64,000 nt of DNA. It comes from Lacihabitans soyangensis (GTDB taxonomy: Bacteria > Bacteroidota > Bacteroidia > Cytophagales > Spirosomataceae). The translations under genes and the position numbers were made by a program. The notes beneath the pieces were generated by a model that was not told the DNA's origin, made no database searches, and saw nothing but the letters and a program-made list of their open reading frames with translations. Positions 31,834-38,731 of the stretch are shown here, piece by piece (the first letter of the stretch is position 1; the number at the start of each line of letters is the position of its first letter). The stretch lies in assembly GCF_024343775.1 (NCBI RefSeq), contig NZ_RJUF01000180.1:124001-188000 (forward strand). The letters are read 5' to 3'.

Positions 31834-31867
31834 TGGCTGAGCGAAGCCGAAGCCAGCGGAGCCGAAG
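31834..31867. repeat. Mini-repeat family B, double copy
   Basis: GGCTGAGCGAAGCCGAAGC followed at once by AGCGGAGCCGAAG: two overlapping units. Confidence 0.7.
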
Positions 31868-31964
31868 TGAATAAAGAACCCGTCCTACAAGCCCTCCAAA
31901 AACATCCAAATCCAAGACAACTTTAACATGCATAAGACCAAAAAAAAAGAAATAAGACAGTACA

Positions 31965-31982
31965 GCCGCAATGCATTGCGGC
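31965..31982. repeat. Palindromic mini-repeat, family A (GCCGC form)
   Basis: GCCGCAATGCATTGCGGC preceded by GTACA; a half copy follows 15 bp later. Confidence 0.85.
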
Positions 31983-32008
31983 TATTTGTACAACCGCAAT
32001 GAATAATA

Positions 32009-32659
32009 CTATTTCCCCTTTTGGGGGTTAGGGGGCTGCACAAACCTAAAACTCTTCCTCGGCAAACCCGTCGCCTCTATCGGGTCCTTCATCTCATTAT
32101 TCTCCCGTTGGATGATCTTATCTAGGTTATCTCTAGTCAGCGTGTCTTCAGCAAAATCAAACAGCTGATGCATGATAATAGCCGAGTTCCGGCTACTATT
32201 AAAATAGCACCGGCAGCCATGCGAAAACCCCTTCGCATAAATCCTCGCATAACTTTCCAGAGCCTTTCCAATCTGCTCTAGCATATCTGGCATAATCACA
32301 CCACGCTCAAACTTTCCACCTACCAAAAACCTCAACTCCACACAATCCTCGGGCATCTCTATCTCCAGCTCATTAGCCTTCGCTCCTTTTTTCTTTCCTG
32401 GTGGCAGTCCATCATCATCCGTCGGATTATTCAGGTCTTCCACAATCTCATTCAGCATAATTTGCCTTTCATCATCCTCCAGTTCATACAGCAGTTGGCC
32501 CCGCCATTTGAAATTCAAATTCAGATACGCCTTCCTAAGCACAGCCAGCAGAAAAATCTGTCCGATATCCGTATTAGCCCTTATCGGTATCGGCTCTTTA
32601 CCATAATGTTTCAAAAGGAGATGCCGCACATACGGCTTTACAGGGATCGGCAGAAGCAT
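32009..32659 (-). CDS. Phage protein under an early-type promoter, candidate regulator
   Basis: 216 residues, helical, with a highly charged C-terminal half. N-terminal IPVKPYVRHLLLKHYGKEPI, then ANTDIGQIFLLAVLRKAYLN; near the end FAEDTLTRDNLDKIIQRENN. No domain is recognised and no clear helix-turn-helix is seen. The C-terminus VQPPNPQKGK and the stop codon come from a family C mini-repeat. Its promoter is a near-copy of the main early promoter with the same operator-like sequence, unlike all other late-region genes. It may therefore be a middle-stage regulator or a gene made before the late switch; a structural role is the alternative. Confidence 0.55.
   Translation of the reverse strand: MLLPIPVKPYVRHLLLKHYGKEPIPIRANTDIGQIFLLAVLRKAYLNLNFKWRGQLLYELEDDERQIMLNEIVEDLNNPTDDDGLPPGKKKGAKANELEIEMPEDCVELRFLVGGKFERGVIMPDMLEQIGKALESYARIYAKGFSHGCRCYFNSSRNSAIIMHQLFDFAEDTLTRDNLDKIIQRENNEMKDPIEATGLPRKSFRFVQPPNPQKGK
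32014..32038. repeat. Mini-repeat family C supplying a C-terminus
   Basis: CCCCTTTTGGGGG plus TTAGGGGGCT; encodes PPNPQKGK and the stop of the overlapping gene. Confidence 0.75.
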
Positions 32660-32681
32660 AATTTCATTTTAGATAGTTTCC

Positions 32682-32713
32682 CAAAACTATCAAATAAAGT
32701 GATAATTATCAAA
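32682..32713 (-). promoter_or_regulatory. Bacteroidota-consensus promoter with repressor-like operator (copy of early promoter)
   Basis: On the minus strand TTTG, 20 nt, TAGTTTTG: exact fit to the TTTG / TAnnTTTG consensus. The spacer ATAATTATCACTTTATTTGA differs at only three positions from that of the early promoter at 43358-43389. The ATG lies about 23 nt past the -7 box. Confidence 0.78.
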
Positions 32714-32732
32714 CAAAATAACATTTCGTACA

Positions 32733-32750
32733 GTCGCCATGCTTGGCGAC
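32733..32750. repeat. Palindromic mini-repeat, family A (GTCGCC form)
   Basis: GTCGCCATGCTTGGCGAC just upstream of the 32.7 kb promoter. Confidence 0.85.
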
Positions 32751-32759
32751 TCTTGTATC

Positions 32760-33249
32760 TAAACAACTCCAAAGCCAGCTATTTGCACAATTCCAATATC
32801 ACACCTCACTACAGCCAAATTGCAGTGCCGCTAAAAACCAACCACCAATCTACCCAAACTCGTAATAAACCGTAATTTTGTAATAAACACACAATTAATT
32901 GATTATAAGCATCTAACAACTATACACCGACCAAATCAAACCTGAAAGAACCCTCCGAAATTCTGTAAGAATGTAATAATCAGTCTATAGTAGAAACCAA
33001 CTACCCTCTATTATTACTAATTTTTGTAATTTCTTACTAAAAAATACAAAAAATAAATAGATTTTGTAATACACAATACTCTCAAATACAGACACTTAAA
33101 CCCAAACACACTAAAACATTACATTCTTACAAAAAAAACGAAGTTACTAACTGGAAAGGTAAGGAAAACCAAAAGCCACCGCCCGTGCCGCCTTACGAAA
33201 TTGCACAAATCGGAGAAAATCGGAACCATTCTGTAATTTACCATCAACA
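32760..33249. promoter_or_regulatory. 490-bp AT-rich non-coding region with GTAAT repeats
   Basis: No gene seen on either strand. GTAAT occurs at 32862, 32872, 32880, 32973, 33026, 33066 and 33233. GTAAGAATGTAAT at 32965-32977 has an exact inverted copy at 33118-33130. Base composition drops to mostly A and T near 33000-33070. It could be a replication origin, a regulator binding region or relic DNA. Confidence 0.4.
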
Positions 33250-33276
33250 CCGTACAGCCGCAATGCTTAGCGTCTA
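33250..33276. repeat. Palindromic mini-repeat, family A, decayed
   Basis: GTACAGCCGCAATGCTTAGC then GTCTAA: left half of the GCCGC form joined to a right half of the GACGC form. Confidence 0.6.
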
Positions 33277-33327
33277 ATACACTAGCCAAGCAGAACCAAA
33301 CCAATCTCCCCATTTGGCCAAAAAAAA

Positions 33328-33350
33328 GAGCCAGCATCACTGCCAGCTCT
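33328..33350 (-). terminator. Intrinsic terminator of the tail-fibre unit
   Basis: Minus strand AGAGCTGGC / GCTGGCTCT imperfect stem followed by T8. It lies downstream of the large fibre gene at 33421-35400. Confidence 0.75.
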
Positions 33351-33357
33351 CAGTACA

Positions 33358-33400
33358 GACGCCATGTGTCACCCCGAGCGAAGTCGAGGGGCTTGGCGTC
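33358..33400. repeat. Family A palindrome with another mini-element inserted at its centre
   Basis: GACGCCATG (33358-33366) and CTTGGCGTC (33392-33400) together rebuild an 18-bp family A palindrome. Between them is a 25-bp element (33367-33391, CACCCCGAGCGAAGTCGAGG core) with its own CCCCGA/CGAGGGG symmetry. The insertion is after exactly nine of the 18 bases. Confidence 0.8.
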
Positions 33401-33420
33401 TCATAATAAATCCTAAAACC

Positions 33421-35400
33421 CTACAACACAGCCGGAATCAAATCCGTATTACTCTTCACGGCCTGCACCGTGGCCTCCTTAGCTGCAAGGTCTATCTTGC
33501 TAGAGAGCGATGCCAGCTGGGCCGTTGTGCCGAGGTCGAGCAGGTTATCTCCGACAACAATATCCCGATTAACATTAAACGGAATACCACCCGCCACACA
33601 CCTCAGGTACAGTGTGCCGGACATTGTGGAGCCGTTCTGCACCGACCCGAACTTAAACGCATAAGAACCCGTAAAACTGCCAGAAGCGTTTTGGTTTAGG
33701 TCTCTATCATTTGCCGAGGGGTGAAAAGTCACCACATCGGCACCTACTACCGCAATAGTACTATCTATGAAGTTGATTTCAGCATCAACGTAGTTTGCTC
33801 TGCTAGCATTTATCTTATTAATTGTAATTATGCCCGTGCCGTTGTTTACAACAGTATTCAACGTACAGTTAGTAATCATAATAACAGCAGCCACATTCGT
33901 ATTATAAGTAAGCGTACCCGATATACTCACATTAGTCAAACTCGAAGGAGTATTCTGCGTCACATCTCCTACTATAGAGAAATTAGCAAAAGCTCCGTTA
34001 GCGGTTCCGTTAGCTTGAATCTTTTTAAATTTCGCTCCTCCCGTCAAAAACTCTAGCCCTACTATGCTCATTGCTGTAATCAGCGTATCACCACTTGCCA
34101 CCACTGGCTGAGTGCCTATAGAGGGATATTCCAGTTGTGCTTTTACATTTCTTGTTTTAAAGGCTTTCATGACATCATACAAGTCATCCAAGGTGCTGAG
34201 TGCGGTTACTGTTATTGTATTTGTTCCGATGTTAACATTAAATGAAGAAGCCAGTTTTGCGACCGCATTTGTTTCAGAAAGGGTTACATTATTATCAACA
34301 ATGATATTCGGAGATAAAGAAAAAGCATTAACTGCGTCTGCTTGTGTAATATCAAACTGAGAAATTACCTGAGTAGATAAAACAGAGTTGTACGTGGCGA
34401 ACTGTGCAATTAACGGCATCTTATAAGCACCTGTGCGATGAACAGAAGGATTTGAAACAATTTGCGAAGCAACTACTTTGTCAGTAAGTATATCAGGATT
34501 ATAATTTGCCGGTGGGTGAGGTACCTCGCCCCACTGAATTGCAATATCAGCTACATTTCCCGCAGAATCTGTTGTTTGATTTATTAATATCGAATTTACA
34601 TTATCCCACAAAACAAATCTCTGACTTTGATTATTACCAACAGCTTTTACATTTAATGTTCTAAAAAATTTAAAACAAGAAGTTGTTGGACTACTCTCCT
34701 CTCTGCAAGCAACCCAATCCGTCATCTGTACATCATATAGATTTAATGTGTTTGATGACCTTTGAATCATCGCCCTTGGAATTGATGACTTTTTAATCGT
34801 AACGTTGATATTATAACCATCGATGCCTATACCCCAATCTACATTTGTGAGCTTTAATTTCTCAGCGATTAAAGGACTCGCTTGAAAAAACACACAAAGT
34901 GCATTTCTCCAGGAAACATTACTTAACACACCACCACCTCCAATGTAGTGCCAGCCTTTTGTGCTACCGATTTTTATGAAATTTACATTTTTAGCGTTAA
35001 GAATCCAGCTCGAAAGGTAAGCACCAATTTCAGCACCACCGCCTCCAGCAGCTACAATAATATTTGTATTGTTTAAAGAAATTGTTGCTCCATTTGTAGC
35101 ATATAGAGCTCCTGAAGTAAATCCTATAGTTGGATTTTGTATATATATAGTCCCGCCCGAAACTAGATTACCATCATCGCTCCCTATTGTTAATATAGCC
35201 GTAGATCCGTACGCAAAAATAGTGGCAATCTGCAACGTTTCTTTAGGTACACTTAACTGCCCGCTCACAGCTAAATTGTCAGCAGTTGCGTATAAATTAC
35301 CTCTAGCCGGGGCAGTTACTCCTGCAATAGAGGACAAGCCTGATGGATTAACATCAACCGAAGATTGTATTACTGTGCTTCCTGATTTTATGAACGTCAT
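33421..35400 (-). CDS. Large beta-helical tail fibre / receptor-binding protein
   Basis: 659 residues, rich in Asn, Thr, Ser and Val with regular short strands (GNLVSGGTIYIQNPTIGF, TISLNNTNIIVAAGGGGAEI, INVTIKKSSIPRAMIQRSSN), typical of a right-handed beta-helix fibre. The second half (VVADTTFHPSANDRD-like region, NQNASGSFTGSYAFKFGSVQ) is repetitive and strand-rich. The end LASLSSKIDLAAKEATVQAV plus SNTDLIPAVL is a short coiled coil likely to trimerise. No enzymatic motif is visible. Probably adsorbs to a host surface glycan. Confidence 0.68.
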   Translation of the reverse strand: MTFIKSGSTVIQSSVDVNPSGLSSIAGVTAPARGNLYATADNLAVSGQLSVPKETLQIATIFAYGSTAILTIGSDDGNLVSGGTIYIQNPTIGFTSGALYATNGATISLNNTNIIVAAGGGGAEIGAYLSSWILNAKNVNFIKIGSTKGWHYIGGGGVLSNVSWRNALCVFFQASPLIAEKLKLTNVDWGIGIDGYNINVTIKKSSIPRAMIQRSSNTLNLYDVQMTDWVACREESSPTTSCFKFFRTLNVKAVGNNQSQRFVLWDNVNSILINQTTDSAGNVADIAIQWGEVPHPPANYNPDILTDKVVASQIVSNPSVHRTGAYKMPLIAQFATYNSVLSTQVISQFDITQADAVNAFSLSPNIIVDNNVTLSETNAVAKLASSFNVNIGTNTITVTALSTLDDLYDVMKAFKTRNVKAQLEYPSIGTQPVVASGDTLITAMSIVGLEFLTGGAKFKKIQANGTANGAFANFSIVGDVTQNTPSSLTNVSISGTLTYNTNVAAVIMITNCTLNTVVNNGTGIITINKINASRANYVDAEINFIDSTIAVVGADVVTFHPSANDRDLNQNASGSFTGSYAFKFGSVQNGSTMSGTLYLRCVAGGIPFNVNRDIVVGDNLLDLGTTAQLASLSSKIDLAAKEATVQAVKSNTDLIPAVL

Positions 35401-35414
35401 ATTTTTTTAAAAAT

Positions 35415-35777
35415 TTAACTATATATAATTGTAGGTAATTTGTCTGCGTAAGTTGTCACTGTCTTCACCAGCTCTATGCCCGCAGGCGTAGTGCCAGCTA
35501 GCGTCACTACTATAGTGTTAGCACTAGGCCGTGTAATGGTCTTCACCACTCCGTTTGCATACGTCATGCTGTTTGCCGTGCTAGCAACTATGTCTATGCC
35601 CCGTAGGTTTTTAGATACCGTCTCGAAGGTTTCTTTGCTATTCAGCTCAAACACCGCCGCACCCGTGGCGTCGGACACAAACAAGCTAAAACCCGTACCC
35701 ACCCGCACCACATATATGGCGTTGGGCGTGTACGGAGTCGGAATGGCCGATATCTCTTTATATATCTTCAGCTCCAT
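35415..35777 (-). CDS. Fibre-associated small protein, paralogue of the next gene
   Basis: 120 residues. The N-terminus (ELKIYKEISAIPTPYTPNAI, then YVVRVGTGFSLFVSDATGAA) matches the N-terminus of 35781-36338 (KIFKVFKETAVPATWQADAV, then YFIQAAGATYMEIYTT) in length and pattern. This suggests a shared attachment domain used by two fibre subunits. The rest is beta-rich. Likely a tail fibre component; no named family. Confidence 0.55.
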   Translation of the reverse strand: MELKIYKEISAIPTPYTPNAIYVVRVGTGFSLFVSDATGAAVFELNSKETFETVSKNLRGIDIVASTANSMTYANGVVKTITRPSANTIVVTLAGTTPAGIELVKTVTTYADKLPTIIYS

Positions 35778-35780
35778 CTA

Positions 35781-36338
35781 TCACCAGTTTGTCGAAGCCC
35801 ATGCGGTTTTTGGCAGGCTACCGTTGTAGTACAAGTTGCCGTCTGTCTCGCTTATTTTGTCCAGCTGTGTCTTGTTAGCATGCGAGTGGCTGTTGCCCAC
35901 AGCAGCGTCTATTTGTGCCGCCGTGCTGGTAGGCTTACCCTGTAGAGCGTTCCAAGTCAGTACCACATCCAAGCTTTCGGCCTCGCTGGTTTTTATCCAA
36001 GCTGTGTTGGCCAGGTCATAGAGGTAGTATGCTCCACCGCTTGCTACGGTAGTGTCTGCTGTAGCATTACGCACAAACACATTCATCGCCCTTGTAGGAG
36101 CCAAAGCGTTACGAGCAGCTATGTCTGCCACTATAGTGAGCTCATTGGCCGCTGCCAGCCCTGCCGATATCATACTTGTGATATCCGCCTCGTTAATCAG
36201 CCGCTTAGGTACACCAGCCGCACTGGTGGTGTATATCTCCATGTAGGTAGCCCCAGCTGCCTGTATAAAATAAACTGCGTCGGCCTGCCAAGTAGCCGGC
36301 ACAGCCGTTTCTTTGAATACCTTAAATATTTTGTTCAT
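35781..36338 (-). CDS. Tail fibre/connector protein ending in STNW
   Basis: 185 residues: N-terminal attachment-like domain shared with the gene at 35415, then helices (ANELTIVADIAARNALAPTR), a beta part (TTVASGGAYYLYDLANTAWI) and the motif NSHSHANKTQLDKISETD, a His-rich stretch common in phage fibre proteins. It ends SLPKTAWASTNW. The neighbouring 53-residue collagen-like protein ends EVYWGSTNW, so the two share a C-terminal tag. Probably part of the distal tail. Confidence 0.6.
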   Translation of the reverse strand: MNKIFKVFKETAVPATWQADAVYFIQAAGATYMEIYTTSAAGVPKRLINEADITSMISAGLAAANELTIVADIAARNALAPTRAMNVFVRNATADTTVASGGAYYLYDLANTAWIKTSEAESLDVVLTWNALQGKPTSTAAQIDAAVGNSHSHANKTQLDKISETDGNLYYNGSLPKTAWASTNW

Positions 36339-36363
36339 GTTTATGAATTATAAAAATTATAAA

Positions 36364-36525
36364 TTACCAATTTGTACTGCCCCAGTATACCTCACCAGGC
36401 TCACCTTTGGGGCCAGGCAAGCCTATGTAATTTGCCAGCCCAGGAATAACGCCTACCTCGGGTTCTAAAACCAGCTGTAGCTCAATGGGTGGCTCCACTT
36501 CCAACAAAAGTTCTACCTCAGCCAT
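36364..36525 (-). CDS. 53-residue collagen-like microprotein with STNW end
   Basis: Starts at the TGATG overlap with the gene at 36525-36854. The acidic Leu/Val/Glu-rich first half (AEVELLLEVEPPIELQLVLE) leads into a collagen triplet stretch (GLPGPKGEPGE) and then VYWGSTNW. Collagen-type Gly-X-Y runs in phages make trimeric stalks of fibres; here it is only a few triplets. The tag STNW is shared with the next gene downstream. Too short for routine gene finding, but the overlap and shared tag make it convincing. Confidence 0.65.
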   Translation of the reverse strand: MAEVELLLEVEPPIELQLVLEPEVGVIPGLANYIGLPGPKGEPGEVYWGSTNW

Positions 36526-36854
36526 CACAATCTCGTTTTAGTCAGTTCAAAATCCCCCATTCCTATTGTCACCTCTTTGCCATTCTTCACAGCCTCTAGC
36601 TCCCAGTCATACAGCCCATGTTTATTCAGCGTATCAGCCTTATTTATCACAATCTCCAGCCTTTGGCCGGTGGCCACTATAGCCGTTCCAGTCTTCTCAA
36701 AAACCAACCTATACGGCTGTGTTTTATCATACACCGCAAACTTAAACGTCGTCCCAGCCACCTGAAACACATCCGGCACATTAAAAACCACGTCACAGTC
36801 ATTACCTGCCTGACGTCTAATCTTAATCCTATTCTTAACCAAATACGTCGCCAT
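36525..36854 (-). CDS. Baseplate-type small protein (BppU-N/DUF2479-like)
   Basis: 109 residues: IKIRRQAGNDCDVVFNVPDV, GTTFKFAVYDKTQPYRLVFE, then LYDWELEAVKNGKEVTIGMG. The beta-sandwich-like pattern with an Asn/Asp-rich start and a closing GDFEL strand resembles the N-terminal domain of baseplate upper proteins. First gene of the fibre unit, with late element 6 located 45 nt upstream. Confidence 0.6.
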   Translation of the reverse strand: MATYLVKNRIKIRRQAGNDCDVVFNVPDVFQVAGTTFKFAVYDKTQPYRLVFEKTGTAIVATGQRLEIVINKADTLNKHGLYDWELEAVKNGKEVTIGMGDFELTKTRL

Positions 36855-36898
36855 AATTTCAATTTATACTCAATACTAAACCCCTCAAAACAATACTC

Positions 36899-36907
36899 AT
36901 AGGACAG
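36899..36907 (-). promoter_or_regulatory. Late promoter-like element 6 (CTGTCCTAT)
   Basis: Minus-strand CTGTCCTAT preceded by ACTTAAT, 45 nt upstream of the first fibre-unit gene. Confidence 0.7.
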
Positions 36908-36916
36908 ATTAAGTAC

Positions 36917-36934
36917 AGCCGATATGCATAGCGG
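36917..36934. repeat. Palindromic mini-repeat, family A, diverged, with adjacent half copy
   Basis: GCCGATATGCATAGCGGC preceded by GTACA, followed 12 bp later by the half ATGCATTGCGTCTC. Confidence 0.7.
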
Positions 36935-36989
36935 CTCTAGCAGGATTTATGCATTGCGTCTCAGTATCTGAGCCGAAGCCAAAAAAAAA

Positions 36990-37014
36990 GACCCGGAGCA
37001 TCGCCCCAGGCCTT
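36990..37014 (-). terminator. Intrinsic terminator of the early operon
   Basis: Minus strand AGGCCTGGGG, loop CGAT, GCTCCGGGTCTT then T8. It separates the early genes from the first late unit. Confidence 0.7.
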
Positions 37015-37064
37015 TCTAGTAAACCCTAAAATTAAAGAACTCATATCACACCAAGGTGATACAT

Positions 37065-37193
37065 TCATTTAACAGTCTTCAATATCTTCTGCGGCCTACA
37101 AGCCACACATCGCACACCATTCTCCCTAAAAAAACAACGCCCACTACAGGAATCCGATTCAGTTCCCCCACCGGGGGCTAGCCGGCTCCTCAC
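37065..37193 (-). CDS. 42-residue four-cysteine peptide (zinc-finger-like)
   Basis: GTG start overlapping the previous stop (GTGA). Contains CSGRC then RCVAC (Cys at 16, 20, 29 and 32), spacing suited to one zinc ion, and a basic C-terminus. The N-terminal SRLAPGGGTES comes from a family C mini-repeat, so the original gene may have been shorter. Last gene before the terminator. Low certainty. Confidence 0.35.
   Translation of the reverse strand: MRSRLAPGGGTESDSCSGRCFFRENGVRCVACRPQKILKTVK
37164..37186. repeat. Mini-repeat family C variant
   Basis: CCCCCACCGGGGG plus CTAGCCGGCT at the end of the early operon. Confidence 0.7.
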
Positions 37194-37429
37194 CGCGTCA
37201 AATCCAGATTTTTACGCACAACCAGCAGCTCAGCCATAGCCGCTTTGGCCATATCCGATATCTCCTTCAGTCTTTTCCTGGTACGTATTCCGGCCGCTTT
37301 ATTTCCAGCATAAGCCTTTTTTTGATCATCATAAAAAGCCTCACTTTTCACAGCCGCTTCCAGCTGCTCAATCTTACTCGGATTCAGGCTCAATTGTCTC
37401 CTCAGAGCCTCCTTATCATTGTTATTCAT
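37190..37429 (-). CDS. Histone H1-like (Hc1-like) protein
   Basis: 79 residues. The segment NKAAGIRTRKRLKEISDMAK matches the Bacteroidota Hc1-like histone H1 family, where a Gly-Asn-Lys-Ala-Ala-Gly stretch precedes a basic helix. N-terminal helix LSLNPSKIEQLEAAVKSEAF. Such proteins bind DNA non-specifically and could compact or silence DNA early after infection. It lies in the early operon. A host chromatin effect is an inference. Confidence 0.65.
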   Translation of the reverse strand: MNNNDKEALRRQLSLNPSKIEQLEAAVKSEAFYDDQKKAYAGNKAAGIRTRKRLKEISDMAKAAMAELLVVRKNLDLTR

Positions 37430-37447
37430 AAAACATTTGTTAATAAT

Positions 37448-37732
37448 TTAAAAAATATCAGCCTTAAAAATCACCTTCCCAAAATAGAAATCAAACTCCT
37501 TCTCATAAGAGTCAAACCTATCAGAAGCCCAAAACATCCTTCCAATAAACCCTCTTCTTTCGTTTTCATTCTTCCCTTCTATTTTCTTTTCTCTAAAAAC
37601 ACCGTCATCTCCTTCAACCAAATCAACCGGCTCAGGCCGTGCCATGTAGTACATTTTCTCCAAGGTCGTCAACCCACTGCTGTCTGCCTGAGCCTGTCGA
37701 AGGCCACAATCACAATCCTCCAGCGTCATCAT
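37448..37732 (-). CDS. Small early protein carrying two mini-repeat peptides
   Basis: 94 residues. About a third is from repeats: LRQAQADSSG (family B) near residue 12 and RPEPVDLVEGDD (family D) near residue 33. The remainder (FIGRMFWASDRFDSYEKEFD, FYFGKVIFKADIF) is aromatic-rich, unknown. The start overlaps the upstream stop by 4 nt. Without the inserts it would be about 65 residues. Confidence 0.45.
   Translation of the reverse strand: MMTLEDCDCGLRQAQADSSGLTTLEKMYYMARPEPVDLVEGDDGVFREKKIEGKNENERRGFIGRMFWASDRFDSYEKEFDFYFGKVIFKADIF
37611..37636. repeat. Mini-repeat family D (RPEPVDLVEG element)
   Basis: CCTTCAACCAAATCAACCGG then CTCAGG; imperfect relative of family B with a centre insertion, read in frame. 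Confidence 0.7.
37686..37704. repeat. Mini-repeat family B, read in frame
   Basis: GCCTGAGCCTGTCGAAGGC, a near-perfect palindrome, encodes LRQAQA. Confidence 0.78.
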
Positions 37733-38070
37733 ACATTCCCCCAGGTTTTAATTTTATACAATCCCGCCAAATAACTATACAGCTCAGGTGATCCAGGCGG
37801 AAAACCTCCATCTTCAGAAGGCTTTTCCTTTGGTTTCCCCACAAACTTTTCCTTCTCCTTCCTGAGTTTATACTCCTTCTCTGCCTTCAGCCAAGCACTC
37901 ACACGCTTATTTTCAATAACACCAGCGTTTACCAGCACCTCTATCTCCTTCACGCTCAACCGCTTCACTATCTTATCATTACCTTTCTTAATCCTGTACA
38001 ACAGCAGTAAGTCCCTTCCAGTCTTACAATGCTTCGACCACCTAATTTCGTATTCGTACATCCTTGCCAT
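37729..38070 (-). CDS. Early protein, unknown
   Basis: 113 residues, very basic (KAEKEYKLRKEKEKFVGKPK). N-terminal YEYEIRWSKHCKTGRDLLLL and IVKRLSVKEIEVLVNAGVIE could form a small winged-helix-like domain. No family is recognised. A nucleic-acid-binding role is plausible from charge. It overlaps the next gene by 4 nt. Confidence 0.5.
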   Translation of the reverse strand: MARMYEYEIRWSKHCKTGRDLLLLYRIKKGNDKIVKRLSVKEIEVLVNAGVIENKRVSAWLKAEKEYKLRKEKEKFVGKPKEKPSEDGGFPPGSPELYSYLAGLYKIKTWGNV

Positions 38071-38071
38071 A

Positions 38072-38617
38072 TCAGTATTTTAAAGAAGTCCAGTGAATAA
38101 TCCTGCCTTTGTACCCAGCTCCAAACCACTCAAAAAACTCATCAACAGTATCAAAGCCATCATTCTTTGCTAGCTTCTTAATTTCGTTTTCCCACTGGTA
38201 CCTGTTATCAATTCTTACGCTAAAACACAGCAGAGCCTCCTTACCCGTTTTTTTATCTATTTTCTTCAAATAAATGCGAGGGTGATCAAGGCTATGCGGC
38301 TTAGGAGGCTCAGGTATAATTTCAATCTTCTGCACACTCACCACAGACACTCTAGGAGCAAACCTATAAGCATTATTAGTCCGCACTCCAGTGTAGAAGT
38401 CTATCATCACACCAGGCTTCCATCTAATGTCCTCTCTTATTGAGTGCAGCTTTGGGGCATAAGTCCCCACCGCCATCTGTCCATAAGGGCTATCTTTCAT
38501 AATATCGTTCCAGTCCACTATCTTAATCAAAACCTCCGACATCAAGCACAGCAGCACCTTCTCCGGAAACAAAGTAGGCTTACCGTCATCCGTTTTAGTT
38601 TTAAATCCTAACGTCAT
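38072..38617 (-). CDS. Early protein, unknown
   Basis: 181 residues, mixed alpha/beta, with a C-terminal WENEIKKLAKNDGFDTVDEF segment followed by FEWFGAGYKGRIIHWTSL. The final GRIIHWTSLKY and the YKG turn resemble the ASCH/PUA-like end of phage proteins of the kind that bind RNA, but the match is weak. One nucleotide separates it from the next gene. Not assigned. Confidence 0.45.
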   Translation of the reverse strand: MTLGFKTKTDDGKPTLFPEKVLLCLMSEVLIKIVDWNDIMKDSPYGQMAVGTYAPKLHSIREDIRWKPGVMIDFYTGVRTNNAYRFAPRVSVVSVQKIEIIPEPPKPHSLDHPRIYLKKIDKKTGKEALLCFSVRIDNRYQWENEIKKLAKNDGFDTVDEFFEWFGAGYKGRIIHWTSLKY

Positions 38618-38621
38618 CGCC

Positions 38622-38723
38622 TTAGCAGTTTACATTTTTATCAAAAATCCCCAAATCCTCCAGAGCCTGGCATACATCACATTTCAGCCGGTACAACACA
38701 TACAAAAAACCTATCAATTTCAT
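38622..38723 (-). CDS. 33-residue peptide behind leader box copy 2
   Basis: KLIGFLYVLYRLKCDVCQAL, then EDLGIFDKNVNC: a hydrophobic start with a CDVC pair and a terminal Cys. The leader box GATTATCTCACTAATAAATT ends nine nt before its ATG, as for two larger phage genes, which supports translation. Function unknown. Confidence 0.4.
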   Translation of the reverse strand: MKLIGFLYVLYRLKCDVCQALEDLGIFDKNVNC

Positions 38724-38731
38724 TTTACCAA

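Larger units (their letters stand above)
31724..32008. other. Repeat-filled intergenic stretch
   Basis: No gene seen. It holds an AT-rich alternating run (TATACATATATATACATAT), two half copies of family A, two family B elements and one full family A palindrome, i.e. a hot spot for mini-element insertion. Confidence 0.7.

Noticed and set aside
33119-33340. 73-codon minus-strand reading
   Set aside because: It runs through a decayed family A repeat (AKHCGC) and the GTAAT-rich region, has no leader and no protein-like composition; treated as non-coding.
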